Assembly (NCBI RefSeq): GCF_021504595.1
Contig: NZ_JACSGT010000001.1
Location: 2,294,001 to 2,358,000, forward strand
Length of the DNA: 64,000 bases
Source of the DNA: Chryseobacterium indicum
GTDB taxonomy: Bacteria > Bacteroidota > Bacteroidia > Flavobacteriales > Weeksellaceae
Reading direction: 5' to 3'
Part shown: in pieces, positions 54,188-63,614 of the stretch
Numbering within the stretch: the first letter of the stretch is position 1
Layout of the letters: each line of letters opens with the position of its first letter
Notes under the pieces: generated by a model
Seen by the model: the letters and a program-made list of their open reading frames with translations, nothing else
Database searches by the model: none
What the model was told of the DNA's origin: nothing
Position numbers and translations under genes: made by a program

Positions 54188-55591
54188 TTAAAATTTCCAT
54201 CCTACTGTAATAAAGAAATTGTTTCTTACATTTTTTACATCAGACACTGCGAAAGCATCACTTGAGATTAAATGATTTGGAGAATAATATCCTGCTTCGT
54301 AATTACCGTCTACTTTACCGTATAAGAACGGATTGGTATAATTTGAAGTAACGTTCTGATATGATGCATCAATATAGAATGATCTGAAATCATATCCCAA
54401 ACCGAAAGATAAAGCATTTCTGTCGTTTAAGATCAGATTACTATATGACTGATTTTTATCAACACTTCCATTATTCGAGTATCGGTTTACCGTTAAAGCA
54501 TCAAACGGACTTGAAGCGTAAGAATAACCTCCTCTCAGTCTGAACTGCTTAACCCTGTATTCCGCACCAATCTTTACTTCTGACAGATTTTTGTAATTTT
54601 CTTTAAAGAAGTCGTTCAGCTCGGTTTCGGCATCTCCGTACACTTTATATTTAGGCTTTGTTAGACCTAATGTATAATCTACGTTCAGGGCAAAACTCTT
54701 GCTCGCGATAAATGCAGCACTCACAGTAGCCTTTAAAGGAGTCGTTAATTTTCTGTTTTCAACAGCAGTATCATCTCCATAAACCGGATCATTATAGAAG
54801 TTGTAGCTTCTATCTATATTCCAGAAAGTAGGCGTTTCTAAAGCTGCTCCCAATCTGAAATTCGGACTTAATTTTCCGATCACCCCCAATGAAGCCGAGA
54901 AACCGTTTCCTTTTTCATAGAAAGGCGTATTCTGCTTACTGAAGTACTCTGAACTTCCATCCGACAAAGAATTGAACATTGCTGTATCCGACTGGTCAAT
55001 GGAAGAATTAAAGAAATTCAATCCTGCTCCCAGATAAAGGTTATTGTTGTAGTTTGCACCTACACCAACACTAGTTTTTGATAAATATCCATATCTGTCA
55101 TAGGCATGTCTGCCGAAAGATGAACTTTTACCATCAGGAAAATCATATACTAGATTACTATTTCCCGGAGTTTCAATATAATTTTCAATAGACTGGTTAG
55201 AATAATTAACCCCGATATTGATAAACTTCCAGGCACTTTCACTTAATAACTGAAACGTCATTACAGCTCCTAAGTTCCCAAGATCTCCTTTGTTGACACT
55301 GTATCCGAAAGAAGAACCTGCATAAGTAGACGTATTCTTGTTATTGGTGATAGATAATGTTCCGGAAATTTCTCCTGAAATGGCTACTCCCAAACCCGCA
55401 GGATTGGTAAGCAGCGAATTTGCATCACCTCCCAAAGCTCCGTTTGAGCCAGCCATTGCGTTAAATTTAGCTGAACCTACATTCGGGGCATTAGAATAAA
55501 CATCCACTGTATTTCTAATCACAGAAACATCTTGAGCCTGCGCAAAAAATGCAGCAGAAATGCTCATTATTGCTAAAGATTTTTTTAACAT
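54188..55591 (-). CDS. OMPP1/FadL-like outer membrane protein
   Basis: 467 residues. Signal peptide 1-19 (MLKKSLAIMSISAAFFAQAQ). After it, the FadL-family features: SAKFNAMAGSNGALGGDANSLLTNPAGLGVA (about 39-70), alternating beta strands, and a C-terminal Phe in FFITVGWKF, the usual outer-membrane barrel ending. FadL-type proteins carry hydrophobic substrates across the outer membrane. In operon with the glycine-rich lipoprotein, 30 bp downstream of it, so a cell-surface partnership is possible. Confidence 0.82.
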   Translation of the reverse strand: MLKKSLAIMSISAAFFAQAQDVSVIRNTVDVYSNAPNVGSAKFNAMAGSNGALGGDANSLLTNPAGLGVAISGEISGTLSITNNKNTSTYAGSSFGYSVNKGDLGNLGAVMTFQLLSESAWKFINIGVNYSNQSIENYIETPGNSNLVYDFPDGKSSSFGRHAYDRYGYLSKTSVGVGANYNNNLYLGAGLNFFNSSIDQSDTAMFNSLSDGSSEYFSKQNTPFYEKGNGFSASLGVIGKLSPNFRLGAALETPTFWNIDRSYNFYNDPVYGDDTAVENRKLTTPLKATVSAAFIASKSFALNVDYTLGLTKPKYKVYGDAETELNDFFKENYKNLSEVKIGAEYRVKQFRLRGGYSYASSPFDALTVNRYSNNGSVDKNQSYSNLILNDRNALSFGLGYDFRSFYIDASYQNVTSNYTNPFLYGKVDGNYEAGYYSPNHLISSDAFAVSDVKNVRNNFFITVGWKF

Positions 55592-55621
55592 TATTTTTTG
55601 AATAGTTTTTGCTTTTTAAAA

Positions 55622-56710
55622 TTATCTGCCGCCTCGGAAACCGCCTCCGCCGCCACCGCCGGATCTGAATCCGCCGCCGCCACCGCTTCCGCCACCGAAG
55701 CCTCCGCCTCCTGATCTGAAGCCGCCTCCGCTGTTGGAATTATTGAAGCCTCCGTTATTTCTGAAACCTCCGTCATTGTATCTTGGCTGCGATTGTTGCG
55801 GATAATTGTAGCTTGGTCTTGGCTGACTCTGATTCGGGTTTCTAAAGCCTCCCTGAGATCTTATGCCGCTTTGACTTTGATTTCTGAAACCGCCCACATT
55901 ACTATCTCCCTGTCTGAAGCCTCCACTGTTGCCGGAATTTCTGAAACCTCCGTAATTCGAATTAGAATCTCTGAATCCGCCTGCACTGCTGGTGCTTCTT
56001 CTGAAACCCCCGGAACCTACGCCATATTTGCTGGCAAAACCTCCGTTATATGAATTAAAGCCTCTGCCGTTAGATCCGCTTCTTCTATACATAGGTGCGT
56101 AATATCCGCCACCCCAGTAGCCTCCGTAACCCCAGTAAGGATTGCCGTAATATCCGCCCCAACCCCAATATGGATTGTAGCTCCAGTATGGAGAATATCC
56201 CCATCCCATATTCCAGCCCCATCCCCAAGAACCTCCCCATCCCCAGGAAAGCCCGATGTTCCAGCCACCATAGCCGCCGTAACCCCAATAAGGATTATAG
56301 CCGCCATACCATCCTCCCCATCCCCATGGAGAACCCCATCCCCAGGAATTGTTATAATAGTTGGTCTGGCTTCCTGCATAGCTTCCCCAGTCTGAATCTG
56401 TAGCTGTGGTATTCCAGTTGTAGTTATTCCAGTCGCTGTATCTCCCTTCCTTAGCATTTGCTTCGGCATTCTGGATTACATTGGTATCATCCTGATAATA
56501 GTTGTAGTCTTCTCCTACTATGTTTCCTCTGTCATTAATAATTACCCCTTCAGGAAGTGTGTCTTTATTCGGGTCGTAATAAACGCCGTCTGTCTCGCTG
56601 TAGCCGCCCATCTGAGCGCCACAGGACATAAGTAACAATCCACCGGATATTGCTAAAATCCCTTTGGATCTTAAAATTCCCAGTAAATTTTTATGTATAT
56701 TTTTTTTCAT
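55622..56710 (-). CDS. Gly/Trp/Tyr-rich lipoprotein with GGFR repeats
   Basis: 362 residues. Lipoprotein signal with Cys30 in LLLMSCGAQMGGYS. A polar region (about 35-115) is followed by about 90 residues made mainly of Gly, Trp, Tyr, Asn and Pro (repeats like SPWGWGGWYGG, NPYWGYGGYGG), then about 150 residues of GGFRxSxS repeats ending in GGGFRSGGGG and FRGGR. Such sequences are often mis-annotated as prolyl-tRNA synthetase because they lie beside proS, as here. Aromatic Gly-rich repeats suggest a disordered, sticky surface layer; function unknown. Encoded upstream of the FadL-like gene. Long open frames in the other phases come from the repeat. Confidence 0.78.
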   Translation of the reverse strand: MKKNIHKNLLGILRSKGILAISGGLLLMSCGAQMGGYSETDGVYYDPNKDTLPEGVIINDRGNIVGEDYNYYQDDTNVIQNAEANAKEGRYSDWNNYNWNTTATDSDWGSYAGSQTNYYNNSWGWGSPWGWGGWYGGYNPYWGYGGYGGWNIGLSWGWGGSWGWGWNMGWGYSPYWSYNPYWGWGGYYGNPYWGYGGYWGGGYYAPMYRRSGSNGRGFNSYNGGFASKYGVGSGGFRRSTSSAGGFRDSNSNYGGFRNSGNSGGFRQGDSNVGGFRNQSQSGIRSQGGFRNPNQSQPRPSYNYPQQSQPRYNDGGFRNNGGFNNSNSGGGFRSGGGGFGGGSGGGGGFRSGGGGGGGFRGGR

Positions 56711-56855
56711 GATAACGTAAAAATTTTTAATTTAAATTATATTTGCAATCTGTACTAAAAATGTACCAAAACACGGTTATAAAAATCTATCAAAAATAGA
56801 TTTTTATTTTTAGATAACAATAACATAAAAAAGTTAAAAAAATTAAAAAAAAATA

Positions 56856-58331
56856 ATGGCAAAATTAACCTCAAGAAGCGAAGATTACAGCAAATGGTAT
56901 AATGAGTTGGTGGTAAAAGCCGACTTAGCTGAAAACTCAGGAGTACGAGGATGCATGGTGATTAAACCATACGGCTATGCGATCTGGGAAAAAATGCGTG
57001 ACGAAATGGACAAAAAGTTCAAGGAAACAGGTCACGTTAATGCTTATTTCCCGCTTTTTGTGCCCAAAAGCCTGTTTGAGGCTGAAGAAAAGAATGCAGA
57101 AGGTTTTGCTAAAGAATGTGCGGTTGTTACCCACTACAGATTGAAAACAGATCCGGATAATCCTTCCAAGCTTATTGTAGATCCGGACGCTAAACTGGAA
57201 GAAGAACTTATCGTACGTCCTACTTCTGAAGCAATTATCTGGAATACTTATAAAAACTGGATCCAGTCTTACAGAGATTTACCTATATTAATCAACCAGT
57301 GGGCAAATGTTGTCCGTTGGGAAATGAGAACCCGTCTTTTCTTAAGAACAGCAGAATTTTTGTGGCAGGAAGGTCATACTGCTCACGCTACAAAAGATGA
57401 AGCAATTGAAGAAGCTGAAAAAATGAATAAAGTATATGCAGATTTTGCAGAGAACTTTATGGCAATTCCTGTAATTCAGGGATTGAAAACGCCTTCAGAG
57501 AGATTTGCCGGAGCAGACGAAACCTATTGTATTGAAGCATTGATGCAGGACGGAAAAGCTTTACAGGCAGGAACGTCTCACTTTTTAGGACAGAATTTCG
57601 CAAAAGCTTTTGATGTGAAATTCACCAATAAAGAAGGTAAAATTGAACATGCATGGGCAACATCGTGGGGAACTTCAACCCGTTTGATGGGGGCTTTGAT
57701 TATGACGCACTCCGATGATTTCGGATTGGTACTTCCTCCTACTCTTGCTCCGATTCAGGTTGTAATTGTTCCGATCTTTAAAGGTGAAGAGCAATTGGCA
57801 CAGATCAGCGAAGTTGCTTTAGATATTCAGGCTAAATTGAGAGCAAAAGGAATTTCTGTAAAATTTGATAACGATACACAGAACAAACCGGGCTGGAAAT
57901 TCGCAGAATATGAACTGAAAGGTGTTCCTGTAAGAATTGCGATGGGACCAAGAGATCTTGAAAACAGATCTGTGGAAATTGCAAGAAGAGATAATTTAAC
58001 AAAAGAAGTCCGTTCTATTGACGGTTTAGATGCTTACATTGAAGAATTACTGAAAACTATTCAGCAGGATATCTACAACAAAGCATTTGAATTCAGAAAA
58101 AACAATATTACGAAAGTAGATACGTACGAAGAATTCAAAAAAGTTCTGGAAGAAAAAGGAGGATTCATCTATGCACATTGGGACGGAACGGCTGAAGAAG
58201 AAGAACAAATTAAGGATGAAACCAAAGCAACGATAAGATGTATTCCTTTGGACGATGATATTGAAGAAGGTGTTTCTTTAATTTCCGGAAAACCATCTAA
58301 AAGACGTGTTTTATTCGCAAAAGCATATTAA
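56856..58331 (+). CDS. proS: Proline--tRNA ligase (eukaryotic/archaeal-like ProRS type)
   Basis: 491 residues, the length of the ProRS type 3 group without the bacterial editing insert. Motif 2 region [27 protein letters not shown] (about 147-173) and [40 protein letters not shown] for motif 3 are all present; an anticodon-binding domain (about 290-390) and the C-terminal zinc-domain-like end with no Cys follow. The ATG at 56856 leads with [21 protein letters not shown], as in this family. Divergent from the lipoprotein. Confidence 0.96.
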   Translation: MAKLTSRSEDYSKWYNELVVKADLAENSGVRGCMVIKPYGYAIWEKMRDEMDKKFKETGHVNAYFPLFVPKSLFEAEEKNAEGFAKECAVVTHYRLKTDPDNPSKLIVDPDAKLEEELIVRPTSEAIIWNTYKNWIQSYRDLPILINQWANVVRWEMRTRLFLRTAEFLWQEGHTAHATKDEAIEEAEKMNKVYADFAENFMAIPVIQGLKTPSERFAGADETYCIEALMQDGKALQAGTSHFLGQNFAKAFDVKFTNKEGKIEHAWATSWGTSTRLMGALIMTHSDDFGLVLPPTLAPIQVVIVPIFKGEEQLAQISEVALDIQAKLRAKGISVKFDNDTQNKPGWKFAEYELKGVPVRIAMGPRDLENRSVEIARRDNLTKEVRSIDGLDAYIEELLKTIQQDIYNKAFEFRKNNITKVDTYEEFKKVLEEKGGFIYAHWDGTAEEEEQIKDETKATIRCIPLDDDIEEGVSLISGKPSKRRVLFAKAY

Positions 58332-58352
58332 GACTTAACATAAAAATTATTA

Positions 58353-58392
58353 AATCTGCAAAAATTCCTGAAATTTTTGCAGATTTTTTTTT
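58353..58392 (+). terminator. Terminator of proS
   Basis: ATCTGCAAAAATT / AAATTTTTGCAGAT stem with a T run. Confidence 0.85.
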
Positions 58393-58459
58393 AAAATCAA
58401 TAAGTGGACTATTTTTTGTTTAAATTTATTACAACATTAATCTTTAAAATAAATTTATT

Positions 58460-59758
58460 ATGTCTTTAAATGTTATTGATTTAATTAAAGGACAATTAGG
58501 TCCTGCTTTAGTGTCTCAGGCTGCATCACAGTTTGGGGAAAGTGAGTCTGCCATTTCAAAAGCAATCGGAGGTTTATTGCCTGCCGTTGTGGGAGGTTTA
58601 GCAAACAATTCAGATAATCCTGCCGTTTTGGATGCAATTTCAGGAGCTTCTTCTAATGGAATTTTGGGTAATCTGATGGGTGGTTCTTCCAACAATTCGA
58701 TCATTTCAAGTTTACTGTCTTTAATTTTCGGCGATAAACTGAGCGGTTTGGTAAATGGTATTGCTTCTTATGCAGGGATCAGCAATAATTCTTCAAGTTC
58801 TCTTTTAAATTTAGTTACAGGAGCAACTTTAGGTTCTATTGGAAAATATGCCGCTGATAATAATCTGGATAAATCAGGAATCTCAAATTTACTTGGTGAC
58901 CAGAAAGGAGTTATTTCTTCATTATTACCTGCCGGACTTTCTCTGGCTTCTTTAAATATGGGAGACTGGGATGCAAGATACAAATTTGATAATGACGGCG
59001 ATGCAATAAAAGCTCCTGCTCAGGAAGAACCTAAAATTGAAGTTACCAGAAGTACAGCTCCTAACGGAACTTTTCCGGACAGAAACAATAATGATAGCGG
59101 AGGTTCTATCTGGAAATGGCTTCTTCCATTATTGCTTCTAATCGCTGTAGGTTACTTCATCTGGAAGCAGTGCGATAAAAAAGAGACTACAACAACCACT
59201 ACTATGACGGACTCCGGTAAAGTGGTTACAGATACGGTAAACGCTAAAAAATCGGATACAGCTTCAATGAAGGCAAACGCTAAAGTTGATGAGAATATCG
59301 ATTTAAACGGTGTTTCCTTAAAAGGATATAAAGGAGGAATGGAAGACAATATGATTACATTCTTAAAATCCGGTGGTTATAAGAATGCTAAAGATGATGC
59401 TGCTTTAAAGAAAACGTGGTATAATTTTGACCATGTAAACTTTAAATTGGGAAGCGCTACAGAGCTTGAAGCAGGATCTGAAGGACAGCTTCAGAATTTA
59501 GTGGCTATTTTAAAAGCGTATCCTGAAGCTAAAATAAAAATTGGCGGTTATACAGATAAAACCGGAGATGAAGCCAAAAATCTTAAGCTTTCTGCAGACA
59601 GAGCGAACTATATTAAGACATGGCTTGAAAAACAGGGAGTAGGATCTCAGGTGACCGGAGCAGACGGATATGGAAGCCAGTTTGCAACCGTAGACGCATC
59701 TGCTTCTAATGAAGAAAGAGCCGTTGACAGAAAAATGTCGGTGCGATTTGCAAAATAA
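58460..59758 (+). CDS. DUF937 and OmpA-domain protein
   Basis: 432 residues. Residues 1-165 are a DUF937 region (helical, Ser/Asn/Gly-rich, SQAASQFGESESAISKAIGGLLPAVVGGL). A membrane helix at about 218-235 follows an acidic linker, then a Thr-rich stretch, and an OmpA peptidoglycan-binding domain covers about 320-432 (FDHVNFKLGSATELEAGSEGQL, IKIGGYTDKTGDEAKNLKLSADRA, with the family's Asp and Arg). The order places the OmpA domain in the periplasm and DUF937 in the cytoplasm, unless the protein is inserted the other way; no signal peptide is seen. Solitary gene. Confidence 0.88.
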   Translation: MSLNVIDLIKGQLGPALVSQAASQFGESESAISKAIGGLLPAVVGGLANNSDNPAVLDAISGASSNGILGNLMGGSSNNSIISSLLSLIFGDKLSGLVNGIASYAGISNNSSSSLLNLVTGATLGSIGKYAADNNLDKSGISNLLGDQKGVISSLLPAGLSLASLNMGDWDARYKFDNDGDAIKAPAQEEPKIEVTRSTAPNGTFPDRNNNDSGGSIWKWLLPLLLLIAVGYFIWKQCDKKETTTTTTMTDSGKVVTDTVNAKKSDTASMKANAKVDENIDLNGVSLKGYKGGMEDNMITFLKSGGYKNAKDDAALKKTWYNFDHVNFKLGSATELEAGSEGQLQNLVAILKAYPEAKIKIGGYTDKTGDEAKNLKLSADRANYIKTWLEKQGVGSQVTGADGYGSQFATVDASASNEERAVDRKMSVRFAK

Positions 59759-59777
59759 TCTTTAAAACATAAATCAG

Positions 59778-59804
59778 AATCCCGAAAATTTTTCGGGATT
59801 TTTT
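59778..59804 (+). terminator. Terminator after the OmpA gene
   Basis: AATCCCGAAA / TTTCGGGATT stem with a T run. Confidence 0.85.
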
Positions 59805-59838
59805 GTTTTCCGGTATTCTCTGTTTTCATTTATTTAAT

Positions 59839-59862
59839 TATATTTGTTAGTCATTTCTAACA
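59839..59862 (+). promoter_or_regulatory. -7 box overlapped by a palindromic operator before the Nramp gene
   Basis: TATATTTG (59839-59846) is a -7 box. TGTTAG TCATTT CTAACA (59845-59862) is a perfect 6-bp inverted repeat with 6-bp spacer that starts inside the box and ends 3 bp before the ATG at 59866. A DtxR/MntR-type metal repressor would fit a Mn transporter; that is inference. Confidence 0.55.
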
Positions 59863-59865
59863 TTT

Positions 59866-61200
59866 ATGAATCTGAAATTAAAATCCGCCTGGCGAAAAGA
59901 TAAAACATCTCATTCACTATCCGAAGTATATTCTTCGGTAAAAGTTCCTAAAAATGCAAGTTTCTGGAGAAAATATCTTGCGTTTGCCGGTCCCGGACTG
60001 ATGGTTGCCGTTGGATACATGGATCCCGGAAACTGGGCTACAGATATTGCCGGAGGAGCGCAGTTTGGCTATACTCTACTCTCTGTAATTTTAATTTCAA
60101 ATATTTTTGCAATGGTTTTGCAGCACCTGTCTGTGAAATTGGGAGTAGTTGCCGAAAGAGATTTGGCGCAGGCTTGTCGGGATCATTTTAGCCCGACCAC
60201 AAATCTTATTCTGTGGATCTTCTGTGAAATTGCCATTGCAGCGTGCGATCTTGCGGAAGTTATCGGTTCTGCCATTGCACTGAACTTACTTTTCCATATT
60301 CCTCTCACTTGGGGAATTGTTATTACGACTATTGATGTTCTTTTCATTCTTCTGCTTCAGGCAAAAGGTTTCCGATGGATCGAAAGTATTGTGGGCGGGC
60401 TGATCTTTATTATTCTCGCCTGTTTTGTGTATGAATTGATTATTTCTAAACCCGCTGTTAATGAACTTTTAGGTGGTCTGATTCCTCAAAAGGAAATCAT
60501 TCAGAACCCAGCCATGCTCTATATTGCGATCGGAATTTTAGGCGCTACCGTGATGCCCCACAATCTGTATTTACACAGCAGCATTGTGCAGACCCGAGAT
60601 TATGAGCGTACACAAGAAGGTAAAAAAGAGGCAATAAAATTTGCAACTTTAGACAGTACGGTTTCGTTAATGCTTGCGTTTTTCATTAATGCCGCGATTC
60701 TTATTCTGGCGGCTGCAACTTTTCATACAACAGGAAATAAAAATGTTGCCGACATTCACGATGCGTATAAGATGCTGACTCCAATTTTAGGAGCTTCGAT
60801 GGCAAGTATTGCTTTTGCTATTGCTTTGCTTGCTTCGGGACAAAATTCTACGCTTACCGGAACACTTGCCGGACAGATTGTAATGGAGGGTTTTTTGAAT
60901 ATTAAACTGAAGCCTTGGTTAAGAAGACTGATTACAAGACTGATTGCTGTCATTCCGGCTCTTATTGTGGCCATTCTTTACGGTGAAGAAGGAACTACGG
61001 ATTTATTGGTTTTAAGTCAGGTTATTCTTTCCATGCAACTGAGTTTTGCCGTGGTTCCGCTTGTTATGTTTACAAGTGATAAAGCCAAAATGGGGGAATT
61101 TGTGAATAAGCCTTTCATGAAAATCTGTGTCTGGATTATTTCGTTTATTATTATTATTCTGAATGTATATCTTCTGTATCAGACTTTTTTCGGGAAATAG
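59866..61200 (+). CDS. mntH: Nramp family divalent metal transporter
   Basis: 444 residues, about 11 membrane helices. The metal-binding helix 1 motif DPGNWATDIAGGAQFGY (about 51-67) and the helix 6 motif ATVMPHNLYLHSSIVQTR (about 226-243) are present, the two diagnostic Nramp sites. It imports Mn2+ or Fe2+ by proton symport. A palindrome overlapping the -7 box suggests metal-dependent repression. Single gene. Confidence 0.93.
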   Translation: MNLKLKSAWRKDKTSHSLSEVYSSVKVPKNASFWRKYLAFAGPGLMVAVGYMDPGNWATDIAGGAQFGYTLLSVILISNIFAMVLQHLSVKLGVVAERDLAQACRDHFSPTTNLILWIFCEIAIAACDLAEVIGSAIALNLLFHIPLTWGIVITTIDVLFILLLQAKGFRWIESIVGGLIFIILACFVYELIISKPAVNELLGGLIPQKEIIQNPAMLYIAIGILGATVMPHNLYLHSSIVQTRDYERTQEGKKEAIKFATLDSTVSLMLAFFINAAILILAAATFHTTGNKNVADIHDAYKMLTPILGASMASIAFAIALLASGQNSTLTGTLAGQIVMEGFLNIKLKPWLRRLITRLIAVIPALIVAILYGEEGTTDLLVLSQVILSMQLSFAVVPLVMFTSDKAKMGEFVNKPFMKICVWIISFIIIILNVYLLYQTFFGK

Positions 61201-61464
61201 TTTAGGAACAAAATAATTTTCTTTTTAGATTGACATCAGTTTTTGTGAATATATTTAATTAATCGTTGTGCTTAATTTTTAACGTAGAGTCTGCAAAGAT
61301 TTTTAAAGACTTATGTATATTCTTAAGTTCACAAAGCCGCTCTACTTAGCAAAGAACTCAAAGGTTTTTCAATGATGACAAATTTTAGACTATTATTAAT
61401 TTTTTAATGATGTTAAGTTTTTCAAATAACAGATTTCCCACTATTTAAAACACGACTTCAATTC

Positions 61465-61575
61465 TAGCCCAGATTGGAGCTTTGTCTGAGCTCATTTTCT
61501 GTGTTTTGGCTGCGGCGGCTTCGCCGCCGCAGCCAAAACACAGAAAATAGCGAGTGCGGAAAGCGGGAAAAAGCT
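61465..61575. repeat. Constant-flank, variable-stem hairpin repeat, copy 2
   Basis: Left flank TAGCCCaGATTGgAGCTT to GAGCTC (61465-61493), perfect 26-bp stem (61494-61519 with 61523-61548, TTC loop) and right flank beginning AGCGAGTGCGGAAAGCGGGA (61549-61575). Flanks and loop-proximal stem match 44847-44961; the outer stem has a different sequence and is 2 bp shorter. It lies in the 583-bp gap 61201-61783, whose first part (about 61262-61370) has only weak repeats. Confidence 0.8.
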
Positions 61576-61715
61576 TCTTAAAAAACAAGAAAAATAACTG
61601 TAGTTTAAGTAATTTTTAGAACAGCCCATCAAAAATCTTTACAAATTTTTGTCACTCCTTTAGAGGAAAAATTTTTTAGCCGCTCGTTGCTCAATCGAGG
61701 CAAATACTCAAAATC

Positions 61716-61756
61716 TGACGAAATGTCACGCTTTTTTCTTTGGCAGAATGTTTGTG
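61716..61756 (+). promoter_or_regulatory. Palindrome and sigma-54-like promoter before grpE-dnaJ
   Basis: TGAC GAAAT GTCA (61716-61728) lies 12 bp before TGGCAGAATGTTTG (61741-61754). TGGCA and TTG have the exact spacing of the sigma-54 -24/-12 elements (consensus TGGCAC, N5, TTGCA), with T instead of C after TTG. The grpE ATG follows at 61784. Confidence 0.45.
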
Positions 61757-61783
61757 AATAAAAAGGAAAATAAAGATTGAATT

Positions 61784-62320
61784 ATGGTAAATCAGGATAT
61801 TAACGAAGAAAGCATCAATAATCAAGAAGATACGAATATTCAGAACGAAGCGGCAACTGAGGAAAATGTGACAGCAAAACCGACGGCAGAGGAACTTTTG
61901 GCAGAAGAAAAGGATCGTTACATCAGACTGTACGCAGAATTCGAAAATTATAAAAAAAGAACGGGCAAAGAGAAAATGGAGTTTTTCCAGTATGCAAATC
62001 AGGATATGATGATTTCTATGCTTGGCGTATTGGACGATTTTGAAAGAGCAATTAAAGAAATTGCGAAGAACGGAAATCCTGCTGATCTGCAAGGTGTTGA
62101 ATTAATTTACAACAAATTCAAAAATAAACTGACAGAAAAAGGACTGAAAGCAATGGAAGTAAAAGCGGGAGACAGCTTTAATGTGGATTTCCACGAAGCG
62201 ATCACTCAGATTCCTGCTCCGTCAGAAGATTTGAAAGGAAAAATCGTAGATGTTATTGAAACAGGATACACTTTAGGAGAGAAAGTAATCCGTTTTGCAA
62301 AAGTAGTTACAGGAAATTAA
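61784..62320 (+). CDS. grpE: Nucleotide exchange factor GrpE
   Basis: 178 residues. An acidic N-terminus (about 1-45) is followed by the long helix YAEFENYKKRTGKEKMEFF (about 50-68), the domain LGVLDDFERAIKE and the C-terminal beta domain (FNVDFHEAITQIPAPSEDLKGKIVDVIETGYTLGEKVIRFAKV) typical of GrpE. It releases ADP from DnaK. First in an operon with dnaJ, 74 bp apart; dnaK is elsewhere. Confidence 0.95.
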   Translation: MVNQDINEESINNQEDTNIQNEAATEENVTAKPTAEELLAEEKDRYIRLYAEFENYKKRTGKEKMEFFQYANQDMMISMLGVLDDFERAIKEIAKNGNPADLQGVELIYNKFKNKLTEKGLKAMEVKAGDSFNVDFHEAITQIPAPSEDLKGKIVDVIETGYTLGEKVIRFAKVVTGN

Positions 62321-62394
62321 CATAAGCAATAAGTGATGGGTAATAAGCAATTTTTGATATTACTCATTATTCATTACTAATTACTCATATAAAG

Positions 62395-63513
62395 ATGTCA
62401 AAAAGAGATTATTACGAGGTTCTTGAGATCAGCAAATCTGCATCAGCCGACGAAATAAAGAAAGCATACCGTAAAATGGCCATTAAATATCACCCTGATA
62501 AAAATCCGGGCGATAAAGAAGCGGAAGAAAAATTTAAAGAAGCTGCAGAAGCTTACGAAGTTCTGAGCGACGAACAGAAACGTGCACGATACGACCAGTT
62601 CGGACACGCAGGAATGGGCGGAAACGGAGGCTTCGGAGGAGGCGGTTTCGGTGGCGGAATGAACATGGAAGATATTTTCAGTCAGTTTGGAGATATTTTC
62701 GGTGGAGGTTTCGGAGGATTCGGCGGTGGCGGCGGTGGTCGTCAGCAGGTAAAAGGTTCTAATTTAAGAATCAGAATTAAGTTGAATCTTGATGAAATGG
62801 TGAACGGAACACAGAAAACCATTAAAGTAAAGAAAATGAAGATGGCAGAAGGTGCCACTTCAAAAACCTGCCCTACCTGTAACGGTTCTGGTGTACAGCT
62901 TAAGGTAATGAATACGATGTTCGGACAGATGCAGACCCAGACAACCTGCGGAACATGTCAGGGAATCGGAAAAGTGGCAGATAAAATTCCGGCGGGTGCC
63001 AATGCTCAGGGATTAATTAAAGATGAAGAGGAAGTAACGATCAATATTCCGGCGGGAGCAAGAGACGGTATTCAGTTAAATGTAAGAGGAAAAGGTAATG
63101 ATGCTCCTTTCGGCGGAATTCCGGGAGATTTATTGGTGATTATCGAAGAAGAAGTTGATAAAGTAATCAAAAGAGAAGGCGATAATCTTCATCAGGAATT
63201 GTACATTTCATTTGCTGAAGCAGCTTTGGGAACAAAAAAAGAAGTACCGACAGTTGGCGGAAAAGTAAAAATTACGGTAGATGCAGGCACACAATCCGGA
63301 AAAATTCTGAGATTAGCAGGAAAAGGTCTTCCAAGTATCGACAGTTACGGAAAGGGAGATATGTTTATCCACATCAATGTATGGACTCCGCAAAAGCTGA
63401 CAAAAGATCAAAAAGATTTCTTCGAAAAGCAGATGAACAGCGGAGAAATGGTTGCGGAACCATCCGGCAAGGAAAAAACTTTCTTCGATAAGGTGAAAGA
63501 TCTTTTCAATTAA
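62395..63513 (+). CDS. dnaJ: Molecular chaperone DnaJ with reduced zinc domain
   Basis: 372 residues. J domain 1-70 with HPD at 33-35, G/F-rich region about 72-116, then the client-binding beta domains and a C-terminal dimerisation region. Canonical DnaJ has four CxxCxGxG motifs; here only two remain, CPTCNGSG (C159, C162) and CGTCQGIG (C185, C188). The places of motifs 1 and 4 read [10 protein letters not shown] and [10 protein letters not shown]. So zinc centre II (motifs 2 and 3) is kept and centre I (motifs 1 and 4) lost. I recall the same two-motif form from other Flavobacteriia. Co-chaperone of DnaK. Confidence 0.95.
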   Translation: MSKRDYYEVLEISKSASADEIKKAYRKMAIKYHPDKNPGDKEAEEKFKEAAEAYEVLSDEQKRARYDQFGHAGMGGNGGFGGGGFGGGMNMEDIFSQFGDIFGGGFGGFGGGGGGRQQVKGSNLRIRIKLNLDEMVNGTQKTIKVKKMKMAEGATSKTCPTCNGSGVQLKVMNTMFGQMQTQTTCGTCQGIGKVADKIPAGANAQGLIKDEEEVTINIPAGARDGIQLNVRGKGNDAPFGGIPGDLLVIIEEEVDKVIKREGDNLHQELYISFAEAALGTKKEVPTVGGKVKITVDAGTQSGKILRLAGKGLPSIDSYGKGDMFIHINVWTPQKLTKDQKDFFEKQMNSGEMVAEPSGKEKTFFDKVKDLFN

Positions 63514-63523
63514 CTATATTTAT

Positions 63524-63551
63524 AGAGGCTTTCTTTGAAAAGTCTCTTTTT
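63524..63551 (+). terminator. Terminator of grpE-dnaJ
   Basis: AGAGgCTTT / AAAAGtCTCT imperfect stem, then TTTTTT. Confidence 0.65.
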
Positions 63552-63614
63552 TGAATTTTAAACTACTTTAAATTAAAAACCTGTACATATTTGTACGTAT
63601 TGTAAAAATTTCAC

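Noticed and set aside
55591..56469. Minus-strand open frames in other phases of the Gly-rich lipoprotein
   Set aside because: Shadows of the GGFR and WGWGG repeats; the phase with lipobox and full repeats is the real one.
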